The notes under the pieces were generated by a model, which ran no database searches, had not been told where the DNA came from, and saw nothing but the letters and a program-made list of their open reading frames with translations. Source: Marinobacter alexandrii (lineage in GTDB: Bacteria > Bacteroidota > Bacteroidia > Cytophagales > Cyclobacteriaceae). From it: 64,000 nucleotides of DNA. Positions 18,301 to 26,344 of this stretch are shown here, piece after piece. Position 1 is the stretch's first letter. Every line of letters begins with the position of its first letter. Both the position numbers and the translations under genes were made by a program. The stretch covers positions 28,550 to 92,549 of the forward strand of contig JBDWTN010000003.1 in NCBI GenBank assembly GCA_039984955.1, written 5' to 3'.

Positions 18301-19053
18301 CTAACTAAATGAATTTTGTTCCAATACTGTTTGAGTAATCTTTTCCATTTGATTCATCAATCTTTGATGTAAGAAATTCCCCATACTTATTCGTTTCACG
18401 CCTGCTCTAGCTAATGTTTCAAAATCAGGAAGATTTGGGAAACACATGACATTCAAAGGGAGATCACAATTCGTGGTAATAGACTCGATATCACTAATTT
18501 CTGTAATACCTGGAAGAAAGATGCCATCAACATAGTTTTTATACGCTTCTATTCTATTGAGTGACTCATTCAATGGACTTGCATTTGTCACCAAAAAAGC
18601 GTCTGATCTTAAATTGATGAAAATGTTTATGCCTCTCTCTTTGAGAGTGGCTGATATTTCAGCTATTTTTTCTTGAAATATTTTCACATTCTCAAGTACT
18701 CTTTCTCCATTCACAATCTTAGAATCTTCCAAGTTGATGCCTTGGACACCTAGCTTATCTAATTTGATGATATTATCAATAATCTCACTAGGAGTATTCC
18801 CATATCCAAATTCAAGATCTACACTCAACGGGATTTTAATTGAACTTATTATTCTTTGGACTATTTGCAAGTAAAAGTCGAAGGGCATGTTTTGACCATC
18901 TTCATAACCTAGCGTATGAGCAATCGCAGCACTAGATGTCCCAACTGCATTGAAGTTCATTTTCTCATAATGTATCGCACTAGAAACGTCCCACACGTTT
19001 CCTAAAATTAAGGGCTCTTCTTTTTTATGTAGATCTAAGAATTTTTGCATCAC
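18301..19053 (-). CDS. Isocitrate lyase / PEP mutase superfamily protein
   Basis: TIM-barrel enzyme of 250 residues in the PEP_mutase (PF13714-type) group. The N-terminus LGNVWDVSSAIHYEKM and VGTSSAAIAHTLGYEDGQ match the family, and the metal site DLEFGYG near 101-107 replaces the D-x-D/E-x-GYG of PEP mutase. GVQGINLEDS follows with the conserved ED. The C-K-x-H-type catalytic loop of isocitrate lyase is not seen, so it is not a glyoxylate-cycle enzyme. The usual annotation, a carboxyvinyl-carboxyphosphonate mutase-like lyase of unknown substrate, applies. It converges on folC. Confidence 0.85.
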   Translation of the reverse strand: MMQKFLDLHKKEEPLILGNVWDVSSAIHYEKMNFNAVGTSSAAIAHTLGYEDGQNMPFDFYLQIVQRIISSIKIPLSVDLEFGYGNTPSEIIDNIIKLDKLGVQGINLEDSKIVNGERVLENVKIFQEKIAEISATLKERGINIFINLRSDAFLVTNASPLNESLNRIEAYKNYVDGIFLPGITEISDIESITTNCDLPLNVMCFPNLPDFETLARAGVKRISMGNFLHQRLMNQMEKITQTVLEQNSFS

Positions 19054-19130
19054 TTGTGTTTTTGATGCAAATGACCAACTAATTTAGAATTGCGGCAACC
19101 GAAAAATGAACGAGTATATTTTTAATTAAT

Positions 19131-19658
19131 CTAATCCTCGCCTAAATGTAAATGATGTACATGCTCATCAATAACATCAATCTGCTTTGTGATTTCCTTC
19201 ACATACTTTTTAAGCTCATCTTCAAGAGCCTTTACCTCTGCCTTGTATTCTGATCCTTTTTCAGCACCGAGATTCTTCTCTATGTCATTATACGTATTAC
19301 ACTCCTGATGAATGAACCTTCTAAAAGACTTAGTTGTGTAATCACTTTCTAAAGTCTCAATATCATCCAGCGTTGCTTTGGCCTCTTTATCTCCATTCTT
19401 AGTAAATTTCCTGGTCACTATCCCATAAAGTAAAGTATCGTAATGGTGAATTTCATCAAGCATGCCGATGATTTGTTTTCTATATACCGATTGACCACAA
19501 AAACTCCCTAAGCCTTCATAAGTTTGCAGCTTCACGGCTTCACTGTCCCATCGGAGAGTCAAGTCATCAATAGCTTTAACAATTTCAGCTTCTTTTTCTT
19601 GAGAGAAGGAAGCAAATGAAAATAAGCAGAGTAGTAGCAGAAGGATGTTAGATTTCAT
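19131..19658 (-). CDS. Secreted helical protein of unknown function
   Basis: The protein has 175 residues from ATG 19658, which begins MKSNILLLLLCLFSFASFSQ, a clear signal peptide; the open frame extends to 19736 but that would destroy the signal. The mature protein is charged and helical, with two cysteines (SFCGQS and HQECNT) and a His-rich end (HVHHLHLGED) that could bind metal. Family not recognised. It diverges from trmB with 32 bases between starts. Confidence 0.65.
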   Translation of the reverse strand: MKSNILLLLLCLFSFASFSQEKEAEIVKAIDDLTLRWDSEAVKLQTYEGLGSFCGQSVYRKQIIGMLDEIHHYDTLLYGIVTRKFTKNGDKEAKATLDDIETLESDYTTKSFRRFIHQECNTYNDIEKNLGAEKGSEYKAEVKALEDELKKYVKEITKQIDVIDEHVHHLHLGED

Positions 19659-19690
19659 TATTCTGTGTGTTTGATTGAACAGGTAATACA

Positions 19691-20350
19691 TTGGCAAAAA
19701 AAAATAAGTTAACGAAGTTTTCCGAAAATATGGCAAGTAAAAATGTCATAGAACCAGGAAAAGATCTTTTTGAGTCGATCCATGGAAACTGGAGCGAATT
19801 CTTTAGTAATAATAATGAAATCGTAATAGAACTTGCCTGTGGGTGGGGAGAGTACACTATTTCATTAGCAGAAAAATACACTAGTCAAAACTTTATAGGA
19901 ATTGACATAAAGGGTGATCGTATTTGGAGAGGAAGTCAGTATGCTCAAGAGAATAACCTGGAGAATGTAGCATTTCTTCGTACACATATCATTGAGATCT
20001 TGAAATCTTTTGATGAAAATGAGGTAGATGAAATATGGTTGACTTTTCCAGACCCAAGACCAAAAGAACGTGATGAAAAGCATAGGCTGTCCAACAAGAA
20101 TTTCTTAGAAAAGTATCGCCAGATTCTTAAAGCAGATGGGTGGTTTAAATTCAAAACGGACAATACAGAGCTTTTTGAATATACATTACAAGTATTAGCC
20201 GACTTCAATATCAAAGATCATGAATTCACATTCGACCTGTACGATTCACCCATGCTGAACGAACACCACGGAATTAAAACCAAATACGAACGCATCTGGA
20301 CAGAGAAAGGGGAAAAAATCAAGTACATGAAGTTTAGGTTCGCTGACTAA
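19691..20350 (+). CDS. trmB: tRNA (guanine-N7-)-methyltransferase
   Basis: Methylates G46 of tRNA using SAM, 219 residues. The SAM site IELACGWGEYTISLA is near 47-61, followed by IGIDIKGDRIWRG. The tRNA-binding/catalytic motif TFPDPRPKERDEKHR has the FPDPWPK-type core with Arg in place of the usual Trp, and TDNTELFEYT follows. The TTG start at 19691 gives MAKKNKLTKFSEN, which matches the usual start of the family; the later ATG at 19730 would remove this conserved N-terminus. Its 3' end overlaps the convergent gene by four bases. Confidence 0.93.
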   Translation: MAKKNKLTKFSENMASKNVIEPGKDLFESIHGNWSEFFSNNNEIVIELACGWGEYTISLAEKYTSQNFIGIDIKGDRIWRGSQYAQENNLENVAFLRTHIIEILKSFDENEVDEIWLTFPDPRPKERDEKHRLSNKNFLEKYRQILKADGWFKFKTDNTELFEYTLQVLADFNIKDHEFTFDLYDSPMLNEHHGIKTKYERIWTEKGEKIKYMKFRFAD

Positions 20351-20988
20351 TACTCAACGATAGTTCTTGCAGCCAGGTAGCCATTGTAGAAAGTGAAATT
20401 TGAACGTTTGAATCTTTTCATGACCTTATCTAGCTTATCAGCGTATTCTTCAGCTTCACCAATCAGCTTGTCTTTATCTTGTCTGGCGATTTTTGAGGCC
20501 ATATCGTACGTTTGAGATTTGCCTAGACTTAGCTGATACTCATCCAGGTTAAGCTTAACATCATCAATTTGATCTTGCACCAATCCATAGTCACCCATAT
20601 TGTTCACATGTATTTCTAAGAGATCAATCATTTTGGTGACCTTATCAACAAAATCGTCATAGGGTAACCTGAAGTAATCAGAATAATAATTTGCAGCTTG
20701 TTGGCGAAGCTTTTCGTTTCCAATATCATCGGCATAAGCTTCAAGTGTATCATCCAGGATATCCATTTTATCTGCTATCTGCTTCTTGAGATGCAAAATA
20801 GCTTGTCCCATATGCACCTTTGAAGTATCCTTTCCAATAAGAGACTCCTTCAAAGTAGGAATTAGTTGGTGGATCCTATTTTTATAATTGCTTACAATTG
20901 GAATAGCGATCCATATAGCTATGTGATCATCCAGGTAAGCATTTGTTTGCTCAAACATTTCAAGTTCTCTTGCGAATAAGGTTTCCAT
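20347..20988 (-). CDS. Helical cytoplasmic protein, unknown
   Basis: The protein has 213 residues with no signal peptide or membrane helix and is strongly helical throughout with heptad-like charge patterns. I recognise no family or catalytic motif. The only upstream control signal is a 12-bp inverted repeat (21037-21084) overlapping a 28-nt motif that recurs at almost the same distance before the sbtA operon, so shared regulation is possible. It is convergent with trmB by a four-base overlap. Confidence 0.7.
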   Translation of the reverse strand: METLFARELEMFEQTNAYLDDHIAIWIAIPIVSNYKNRIHQLIPTLKESLIGKDTSKVHMGQAILHLKKQIADKMDILDDTLEAYADDIGNEKLRQQAANYYSDYFRLPYDDFVDKVTKMIDLLEIHVNNMGDYGLVQDQIDDVKLNLDEYQLSLGKSQTYDMASKIARQDKDKLIGEAEEYADKLDKVMKRFKRSNFTFYNGYLAARTIVEY

Positions 20989-21030
20989 ATTGGCATATCA
21001 TTTAATGAAGCAAATATGCCCTAATCAATA

Positions 21031-21058
21031 CATAAATTTTCATTTATATTTATTATGA
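21031..21058 (-). promoter_or_regulatory. 28-nt AT-rich motif, copy A (43 bases upstream of the 20988 start)
   Basis: Matches 26292-26319 at 24 of 28 positions in the same orientation and at nearly the same distance from a start codon. It could be a regulator site or an UP-like promoter element. AT-richness lowers the weight of the match. Confidence 0.35.
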
Positions 21059-21084
21059 AAAGCATAAGTAATTATAAATGAAAA
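21037..21084. repeat. 12-bp perfect inverted repeat
   Basis: TTTTCATTTATA (21037-21048) pairs with TATAAATGAAAA (21073-21084) around 24 bases. It lies between two minus-strand genes, so it could end the reductase transcript or act as an operator for the helical-protein gene. Confidence 0.45.
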
Positions 21085-21089
21085 CTTAA

Positions 21090-21803
21090 CTATCTATATT
21101 CAGGATTTTCAAAATTCCATCTCGTCCCGTCATCCCAATCTTTCCTGGAGTTACCATACTTAGGATATCCTCCATTATCCTTCATCATCCTTGCAAGATG
21201 GAGCAAGTTGTAAGTCATAAAAGTGGTATTCCTGTTCGTAAAAGCATTGTCAAATGCATTGGCTTCTTTATCCATGTAACTAGGTCCAGGACCAGCTTCA
21301 CCGATCCATCCACAATCTGCCTGAGGTGGAATGCTGTATCCTAGATGTTGTATTGCATATAGAATACTCATAGCGCAATGCTTGATGCCATCTTCATTAC
21401 CCGTAACAACACATCCTCCTACTTTGCCATAATAGATGTATTGTCCCTTATCATTTTGATTACCGCTCATTCCATATAAACGTTCAATTAACTTAACCGA
21501 AACAGAAGATTTTTCACCCAGCCAGATTGGGGTTCCAATGACCAAAATATCAGCTGCCATTACTTTTTCGTAGATTTCTGGCCAATCATCTTCTCCATAC
21601 CCATGTTCTTTCATATCTGGGTGGACTCCATAAGGAATCGCATAATCAACAAAGCGAATACTCTCAGTAGCTAAACCTTCTTTCTCCATGATATCAATAG
21701 AAACATCTATCAAACCTTGGGTATGACTCTGATTAGGAGATTTTTTAAGCGTGCAATTGATAAACAATGCAGAAAGGTCAGTGAAATCAGTTTTACTCAT
21801 CAT
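21090..21803 (-). CDS. Flavodoxin-fold NAD(P)H-dependent oxidoreductase (FMN reductase-like)
   Basis: The protein has 237 residues with a flavodoxin-like fold. It has an early strand (LSALFINCTLKKSPNQSHT) leading into the phosphate-binding loop, and the flavin motif ADILVIGTPIWLGEKSS near 90-106. GKVGGCVVTGNEDGIKHC follows. It is longer than basic FMN reductases because of a C-terminal extension ending in a Trp- and Asn-rich tail. It is probably a quinone or flavin reductase; no partner gene is adjacent. Its upstream region faces the ABC ATPase divergently. Confidence 0.85.
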   Translation of the reverse strand: MMSKTDFTDLSALFINCTLKKSPNQSHTQGLIDVSIDIMEKEGLATESIRFVDYAIPYGVHPDMKEHGYGEDDWPEIYEKVMAADILVIGTPIWLGEKSSVSVKLIERLYGMSGNQNDKGQYIYYGKVGGCVVTGNEDGIKHCAMSILYAIQHLGYSIPPQADCGWIGEAGPGPSYMDKEANAFDNAFTNRNTTFMTYNLLHLARMMKDNGGYPKYGNSRKDWDDGTRWNFENPEYR

Positions 21804-21868
21804 ACTTTATTTAATGTTACTGCCACCTTTGACCATCCTATATTTGGGTCGATCTCATAGATGAGTAA

Positions 21869-22804
21869 ATGGCAAAACTAAAATTACATAATATTCGAAA
21901 GACATTCGATGGGCAGAGAGATGCTTTTGATTGCTCTTTTTTAGAAGTTGATGAAGGCAGTAGGATAGGTATTGCCGGCGAGACTGGATCAGGAAAATCA
22001 ACACTATTGAAGATCATTGCAGGGTTGGAAAAACCGAATGAAGGAGAGGTACTTCTGGGTCAGGAAAATATTTACCCAAAGCTAGATCGGCTCATTCCTG
22101 GACATCCCAAAATGGCTTACTTATCTCAGTCTTTTGAACTACCAAAATTCATTAGTGTAGAAGATTTTTTATTAGTGCATCCATATTCCGATGAAGAGGT
22201 ATCGCGCATGGCAGAACTTTGCAGGATAGAAGATTTACTTGACAAGGATACACGGGCACTCTCTGGGGGAGAGAGACAAAGAATTGCACTGGCTAAAGTT
22301 TTGATGAAGGAACCTGAGATTTTACTTCTAGATGAGCCTTTTTCCAATCTAGATACGCATCATAAGCATAAAATGAAGAGTGTCATTAATAACATAGATG
22401 AAGAGATTAAGGCCACCATTTTGATGGTGTCACATGAGTCAACCGACTTACTTCCCTGGTCTGAAGAAATTCTTGTTTTGAAAGAAGGAGAGATTGTTCA
22501 ACAAGGTAACCCAAAAGAGATCTATTTTCATCCAGCCAACGAATATGTAGCTGGACTATTTGGAGACTATCAATTGATCGATCCAAAGAGGTGGTTGGAG
22601 GTAGAAGGAGATGAAAGAATTGTAAGACCTGAGCAATTTCAACTCAATGATCATGGAAAAAAAGGTCAAATAATTAATATTCAATTTAAAGGAAATCACG
22701 AGGAATTAGTTATCAAAGTTGCAGATGAAATTGTGTTCACATCTTCATTACCAGGAAAGTATGAGATCGGTGATGATATACATGTATCCTTGAGTATTCA
22801 GTGA
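21869..22804 (+). CDS. ABC transporter ATP-binding protein
   Basis: The protein has 311 residues. Walker A GETGSGKST is at 37-45, signature LSGGERQRIALAKVL near 131-145, Walker B ILLLDEPFSNLDTH near 151-164 and the H-loop MVSHES near 188. A C-terminal extension (about 240-311) with beta strands resembles the regulatory/TOBE region of importer ATPases such as PotA or ModC. No permease or binding-protein gene is adjacent, so the partner must be encoded elsewhere or the protein acts alone. The substrate is unknown. Confidence 0.9.
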   Translation: MAKLKLHNIRKTFDGQRDAFDCSFLEVDEGSRIGIAGETGSGKSTLLKIIAGLEKPNEGEVLLGQENIYPKLDRLIPGHPKMAYLSQSFELPKFISVEDFLLVHPYSDEEVSRMAELCRIEDLLDKDTRALSGGERQRIALAKVLMKEPEILLLDEPFSNLDTHHKHKMKSVINNIDEEIKATILMVSHESTDLLPWSEEILVLKEGEIVQQGNPKEIYFHPANEYVAGLFGDYQLIDPKRWLEVEGDERIVRPEQFQLNDHGKKGQIINIQFKGNHEELVIKVADEIVFTSSLPGKYEIGDDIHVSLSIQ

Positions 22805-22896
22805 TTTGTAGCTCTGAGGTAATCAATTATAAAATTTGTGACACACGTATTGATATATGTTAAATTTATGGCAAATTTTTTTTATAAGTTATTCTT

Positions 22897-23844
22897 ATGA
22901 ATCTTCAGCAATTAGAATATGCACTCGCACTTGAAAAGTTAGGCTCGTTTACACAAGCTGCTAAGACCTTGCATGTCACCCAACCTGCACTTAGTTTACA
23001 GATCAAAAACCTTGAAAACGAAATAGGCATCTCTCTTTTCGATAGGTCTAGGACAAACGTAGAACCGACTGAACGGGGATTGAAATTTTTATTAAAAGCA
23101 GGCGAAATAGTCTCAGCCAGTAAACAGTTGAAAGACTATGCTATGAGCCTAGGCCAACAGTATACAGGTAAGTTGAAAATTGGAGTAATTCCAACATTAT
23201 CACCATTTCTGATTCCACTATTTCTAGATGATTTCAATCAAACATATCAAGAGGTATCAATAGAAGTACACGAGCTTTTGACAGAACAGATTTTACAAAA
23301 AGTCAGATTAGGCGAACTCGATGGCGGAGTTATTTCTACACCAATATCCAGGCAAGGCATAGAGGTCAGACCCCTTTTTTATGAATCTTTCTTTCTTTAT
23401 CAAAATCAAGAAAGTAATAAGGTCTTGGCTTTGGAATCACTCAAACTTTCAAACATAGATTTGGGAACTCTTTGGCTACTCGAAGAAGGAAACTGCTTTC
23501 GAGATCAGGTTAATGATATTTGCTCATTTAAGCATGTAAAAACACAAACAAGCTTAAAATATTTTTGTAGCAATATAGATTCCTTAATCCGGATGGTGGA
23601 TCATTTTGGTGGAATTACAATACTTCCAGAGTTGACCACCTTAAGTTTAGATAATGATCAGGAAAAGAGTTTAGTTATTCTTGAAGGAAAGATTCGTGAA
23701 ATTGGTTTTATAAATAGAAAATCTTCGGGACAAGAACATTTGTTTGAGGCTTTATGCACCATTATCGAGCGAAATGTCCCACGATCTATGAAGCATAAGG
23801 ATGATAGGGAAGTTGTTGATCCAGGAATAGATAGTAACTGGTAG
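22897..23844 (+). CDS. oxyR: LysR-type regulator, OxyR-like peroxide sensor
   Basis: The protein has 315 residues. The N-terminal winged helix (1-60) contains GSFTQAAKTLHVTQPALSLQ. The effector domain has two cysteines spaced exactly as in OxyR, Cys200 and Cys209 in LEEGNCFRDQVNDIC; the E. coli protein has Cys199 and Cys208 in the same context (LRDQ). These form the peroxide-sensing disulphide. No catalase or peroxidase is adjacent, so targets lie elsewhere. The gene is convergent with the DnaQ-like exonuclease, one base between their ends. Confidence 0.88.
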   Translation: MNLQQLEYALALEKLGSFTQAAKTLHVTQPALSLQIKNLENEIGISLFDRSRTNVEPTERGLKFLLKAGEIVSASKQLKDYAMSLGQQYTGKLKIGVIPTLSPFLIPLFLDDFNQTYQEVSIEVHELLTEQILQKVRLGELDGGVISTPISRQGIEVRPLFYESFFLYQNQESNKVLALESLKLSNIDLGTLWLLEEGNCFRDQVNDICSFKHVKTQTSLKYFCSNIDSLIRMVDHFGGITILPELTTLSLDNDQEKSLVILEGKIREIGFINRKSSGQEHLFEALCTIIERNVPRSMKHKDDREVVDPGIDSNW

Positions 23845-23845
23845 T

Positions 23846-24352
23846 TCAGAAAAGGCTTCCTGTCTTAGGAAGGGCCTGTCTCTTCAAATGTTTCAGGTAC
23901 AATTGAGCACAAGCATTAGCATCACTTAAAGCATCATGATGCTGTAAAGGAATTTTATATTTTTTGGAAAGGTAGGCTAGCCCTCTACGATAGATTACAC
24001 GCGTACACCTTACTTCGAAGTGAGGTTGAGCAATGTCGTAGAATGCAAGCGTATTTCTTAAACAATTCACATCAAAATTTGCGTTGTGAGCTACAACTAC
24101 CTCATCTTCGATCAAATGCTTGATATCAAACCACACCTCTTCAAATAGGGGAGCCTTTAGTGTATCTTCTGGTTTGATTCCATGCACTTCAATGTTCTTA
24201 TAGAAGTATTCATTTTTTGGAGGTTGAATGAGGCGATTCACTTCTTCGGTTGTAATTCCATTCTCAACCCGAACAATCCCAACTTGACAAACACTTGCTG
24301 GATTCCATGTAGCTGTCTCAAAATCTAACGCTGAAAAGGATTCTAAACTCAT
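23846..24352 (-). CDS. 3'-5' exonuclease, DnaQ/DEDDh family
   Basis: The protein has 168 residues. Exo I is SALDFETATW with Asp10 and Glu12, Exo II is VVAHNANFDVNCL, and Exo III is LQHHDALSDANACAQL with the H-x(4)-D pair of the DEDDh class. It is a stand-alone proofreading-type or RNase-T-like nuclease rather than a polymerase domain, common in Bacteroidota. DNA or RNA substrate cannot be told. Confidence 0.88.
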   Translation of the reverse strand: MSLESFSALDFETATWNPASVCQVGIVRVENGITTEEVNRLIQPPKNEYFYKNIEVHGIKPEDTLKAPLFEEVWFDIKHLIEDEVVVAHNANFDVNCLRNTLAFYDIAQPHFEVRCTRVIYRRGLAYLSKKYKIPLQHHDALSDANACAQLYLKHLKRQALPKTGSLF

Positions 24353-24431
24353 TGAAATGCTAAAATAGGATCTGAACTCGATAAGTGAATTTTAAAATAA
24401 ACTTTTAAGTTAAAAAACGCTTAGACTATTG

Positions 24432-24932
24432 ATGAATAAAATAAAGAAGATTAAGTCCTTACCAGGTCAGGAATCTGTTTGGGATTATCCGAGACCACCA
24501 GCGCTTCAAAAGGTTACAAAACATATTCGAATCATTTGCAGTTCGGAAATTATTTTAGACACCAATAGCTCGTTCCGAATACTCGAAACAAGTCATCCAC
24601 CTACTTACTACTTGCCAATTAGTGATTTTAAAACTGATATAATCTTAAGAAATGAAAATAAAAGCTCTTTTTGCGAGTTCAAGGGGATGGCACATTATTA
24701 CGATATAAAGGCGGGTGACAAGATTGTAGAGAATTGTGCGTGGGGGTATGAAAACCCTACAAATCCCTATCATGAACTTAAAGATCATGTATGTGTCTAT
24801 TCGCAATATATGGATGAGTGTTATGTGGGCGATGAAAAAGTACTTCCACAGCCAGGAGGTTTTTATGGAGGCTGGATTACCTCCAATATAGTTGGACCAT
24901 TCAAGGGAGAACCCGGAAGCTGGGGTTGGTAA
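24432..24932 (+). CDS. DUF427 domain protein
   Basis: The protein has 166 residues from ATG 24432; the frame opens with a TTG at 24429. It has the DUF427 hallmark ESVWDYPRPPAL near the N-terminus and RILETSHPPTYYLP near 60, then CEFKGMAHYYD and WGYENP further on. The family is compact beta-rich with unknown biochemical role. It diverges from the exonuclease gene and ends just before a terminator-type hairpin. Confidence 0.88.
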   Translation: MNKIKKIKSLPGQESVWDYPRPPALQKVTKHIRIICSSEIILDTNSSFRILETSHPPTYYLPISDFKTDIILRNENKSSFCEFKGMAHYYDIKAGDKIVENCAWGYENPTNPYHELKDHVCVYSQYMDECYVGDEKVLPQPGGFYGGWITSNIVGPFKGEPGSWGW

Positions 24933-24933
24933 G

Positions 24934-24961
24934 AAAAAAGCCGCACACATTTGTGCGCGGC
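24934..24961 (-). terminator. Rho-independent terminator of the sbtA operon
   Basis: Reading the minus strand, GCCGCGCACA and TGTGTGCGGC pair across a two-base loop (one G-T wobble), followed by a run of six T. The plus strand has no T run, so it serves the minus-strand operon. Confidence 0.82.
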
Positions 24962-24991
24962 TCATTTACTCAACTAACTTGAACTGGCTCC

Positions 24992-25957
24992 TCAACCAGC
25001 ATTTTGAATGATTTGATAGTAGAAAGGAATTCCGATGATTACATTGATTGGAAATGTAATACCCAATGCCATTGGTAGATATAAACTCGGATTTGCCTTT
25101 GGCACTGCGTTTTTCATAGCTGCAGGAACAGCGATGTATGAAGCACTTGCACCAAGCAATGCAAACAATAATTGATTTCCTGGAGAGTCCGTTATTTGCA
25201 TACTAATAAAGAGGGCTACCAGGCCATTGAAAAAAGGCATCAATGTTGAAAACAGGAAGGGGTATAATCCTTTTTTTACCATAACGGAGAGTTGCTTTCC
25301 ACTTGTGATACCCATATCTAAAAGGAACACTGCCAGAAACCCTTTAAAAATATCTGTTGTAAAAGGCTCAATACCTTGCGCTTGTTTATCACTAGCTAGA
25401 AACCCAATGATGAGACTTCCCATAATTAGAACAACACTGCCATTCGTTACAGAATGATAGAGGACTGACTTACAGGAAGGTCGATTCTTATCTGTCTTGT
25501 TGTAAAGGTTGATAAGTAATACACCTACAACGATAGCAGGAGCTTCCATAACAGCCATAACAGCAATCATATGACCTCCAAATTCTACTTGCTGAAACTC
25601 AAGGAAAGAAATGGCGGTTACAAAAGTTACTGCACTTACGGATCCATATGCTGCTGCTATGGCCCCAGAGTTTTCAATACTCAACCTTCGTTTTAGGATG
25701 AAAAAAGCAAGTAATGGAACAGTAGCAGCCAACAAGACTCCTGCGACAATGCTCCATATCAACTCACCACTTATTGCGCTATGAGAAAGCTCTTGTCCTC
25801 CTTTGAATCCAATGGAAAACAGCAAGTAGATCGAAATAAATTTCGAAGAGCTTTCTGGTATTTGTAAATCACTTTTCAATTGAACTGCTATGATCCCTAG
25901 TAGGAAGAAGAGCAAAGCAGGATTCGTAATGTTTTCGGCTAGGCCACTGAAAATCAT
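24992..25957 (-). CDS. sbtA: Sodium-dependent bicarbonate transporter (SbtA family)
   Basis: The permease has 321 residues and about ten membrane helices in two inverted halves. N-terminal half features are NPALLFFLLGIIAVQLKSDL and FSIGFKGGQEL, with GSVSAVTFVTA in the core. The second half begins near VLIMGSLIIGFLA and carries FLLDMGITSGKQL and LLGASASYIAVPAAM. SbtA imports bicarbonate with sodium. The gene follows a 95-residue partner gene by two bases, and a LysR regulator is divergent, as in cyanobacterial carbon-uptake loci. In a heterotroph the bicarbonate would feed anaplerotic carboxylation. Confidence 0.9.
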   Translation of the reverse strand: MIFSGLAENITNPALLFFLLGIIAVQLKSDLQIPESSSKFISIYLLFSIGFKGGQELSHSAISGELIWSIVAGVLLAATVPLLAFFILKRRLSIENSGAIAAAYGSVSAVTFVTAISFLEFQQVEFGGHMIAVMAVMEAPAIVVGVLLINLYNKTDKNRPSCKSVLYHSVTNGSVVLIMGSLIIGFLASDKQAQGIEPFTTDIFKGFLAVFLLDMGITSGKQLSVMVKKGLYPFLFSTLMPFFNGLVALFISMQITDSPGNQLLFALLGASASYIAVPAAMKNAVPKANPSLYLPMALGITFPINVIIGIPFYYQIIQNAG

Positions 25958-25959
25958 AC

Positions 25960-26247
25960 TTAATTCTTAATCTTTAAGATTGTCTGTTTATTGTACTCAA
26001 TGTCTTTTCCCATCTCTTCTGCACGCAAGGCAAAGCTGTGGATTGCAAGACCTGAAATATTCGTTACTTCAACAGTTTCGTGATCAATCCATCGAATCTT
26101 GCTTTCATCATACTCCCCCTTTTTCATAAGTTCTTGCTTGAATACTTCTGATAGAGGAAGCTCTTCATTCTGAAAATTCATTGATTTTTCTTGTAGCGTT
26201 TTGGCTGCATTTGTCTGCGAGAAGATGGAGTTCATGGTAATTGTCAT
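25960..26247 (-). CDS. Small protein in the sbtA operon, unknown
   Basis: The protein has 95 residues, soluble, acidic-basic mixed; residues 50-95 (IRWIDHETVEVTNISGLAIH) look like a small beta domain. It is separated from sbtA by two bases and so is almost certainly co-transcribed. Cyanobacterial SbtA is controlled by the PII-like SbtB, but I see no PII signature here. Possible SbtA modulator by position only. An alternative start is ATG 26235. Confidence 0.7.
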   Translation of the reverse strand: MTITMNSIFSQTNAAKTLQEKSMNFQNEELPLSEVFKQELMKKGEYDESKIRWIDHETVEVTNISGLAIHSFALRAEEMGKDIEYNKQTILKIKN

Positions 26248-26287
26248 CTTGTTTTATTTTTGATTTCGAGGCAAATATGAATGGAAT

Positions 26288-26344
26288 AATTCATAAGTTT
26301 TTATTTATATTTTTAATGATTTACATTAATATTGCTTATGAATT
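26288..26344. promoter_or_regulatory. 10-bp inverted repeat spanning the lysR start
   Basis: AATTCATAAG (26288-26297) pairs with CTTATGAATT (26335-26344), which covers the ATG of lysR. The pair brackets the whole divergent spacer, the expected place for an autoregulatory LysR site, but the sequence is AT-rich. Confidence 0.4.
26292..26319 (-). promoter_or_regulatory. 28-nt AT-rich motif, copy B (45 bases upstream of the sbtA operon start)
   Basis: Matches copy A at 21031-21058 with four mismatches. The similar distance from the first gene start in both loci suggests function. Confidence 0.38.

Noticed and set aside
18279..18305. Terminator between folC and the PEP-mutase-like gene
   Set aside because: Only a 6-bp stem with a long loop and a T run in the loop, not after it.
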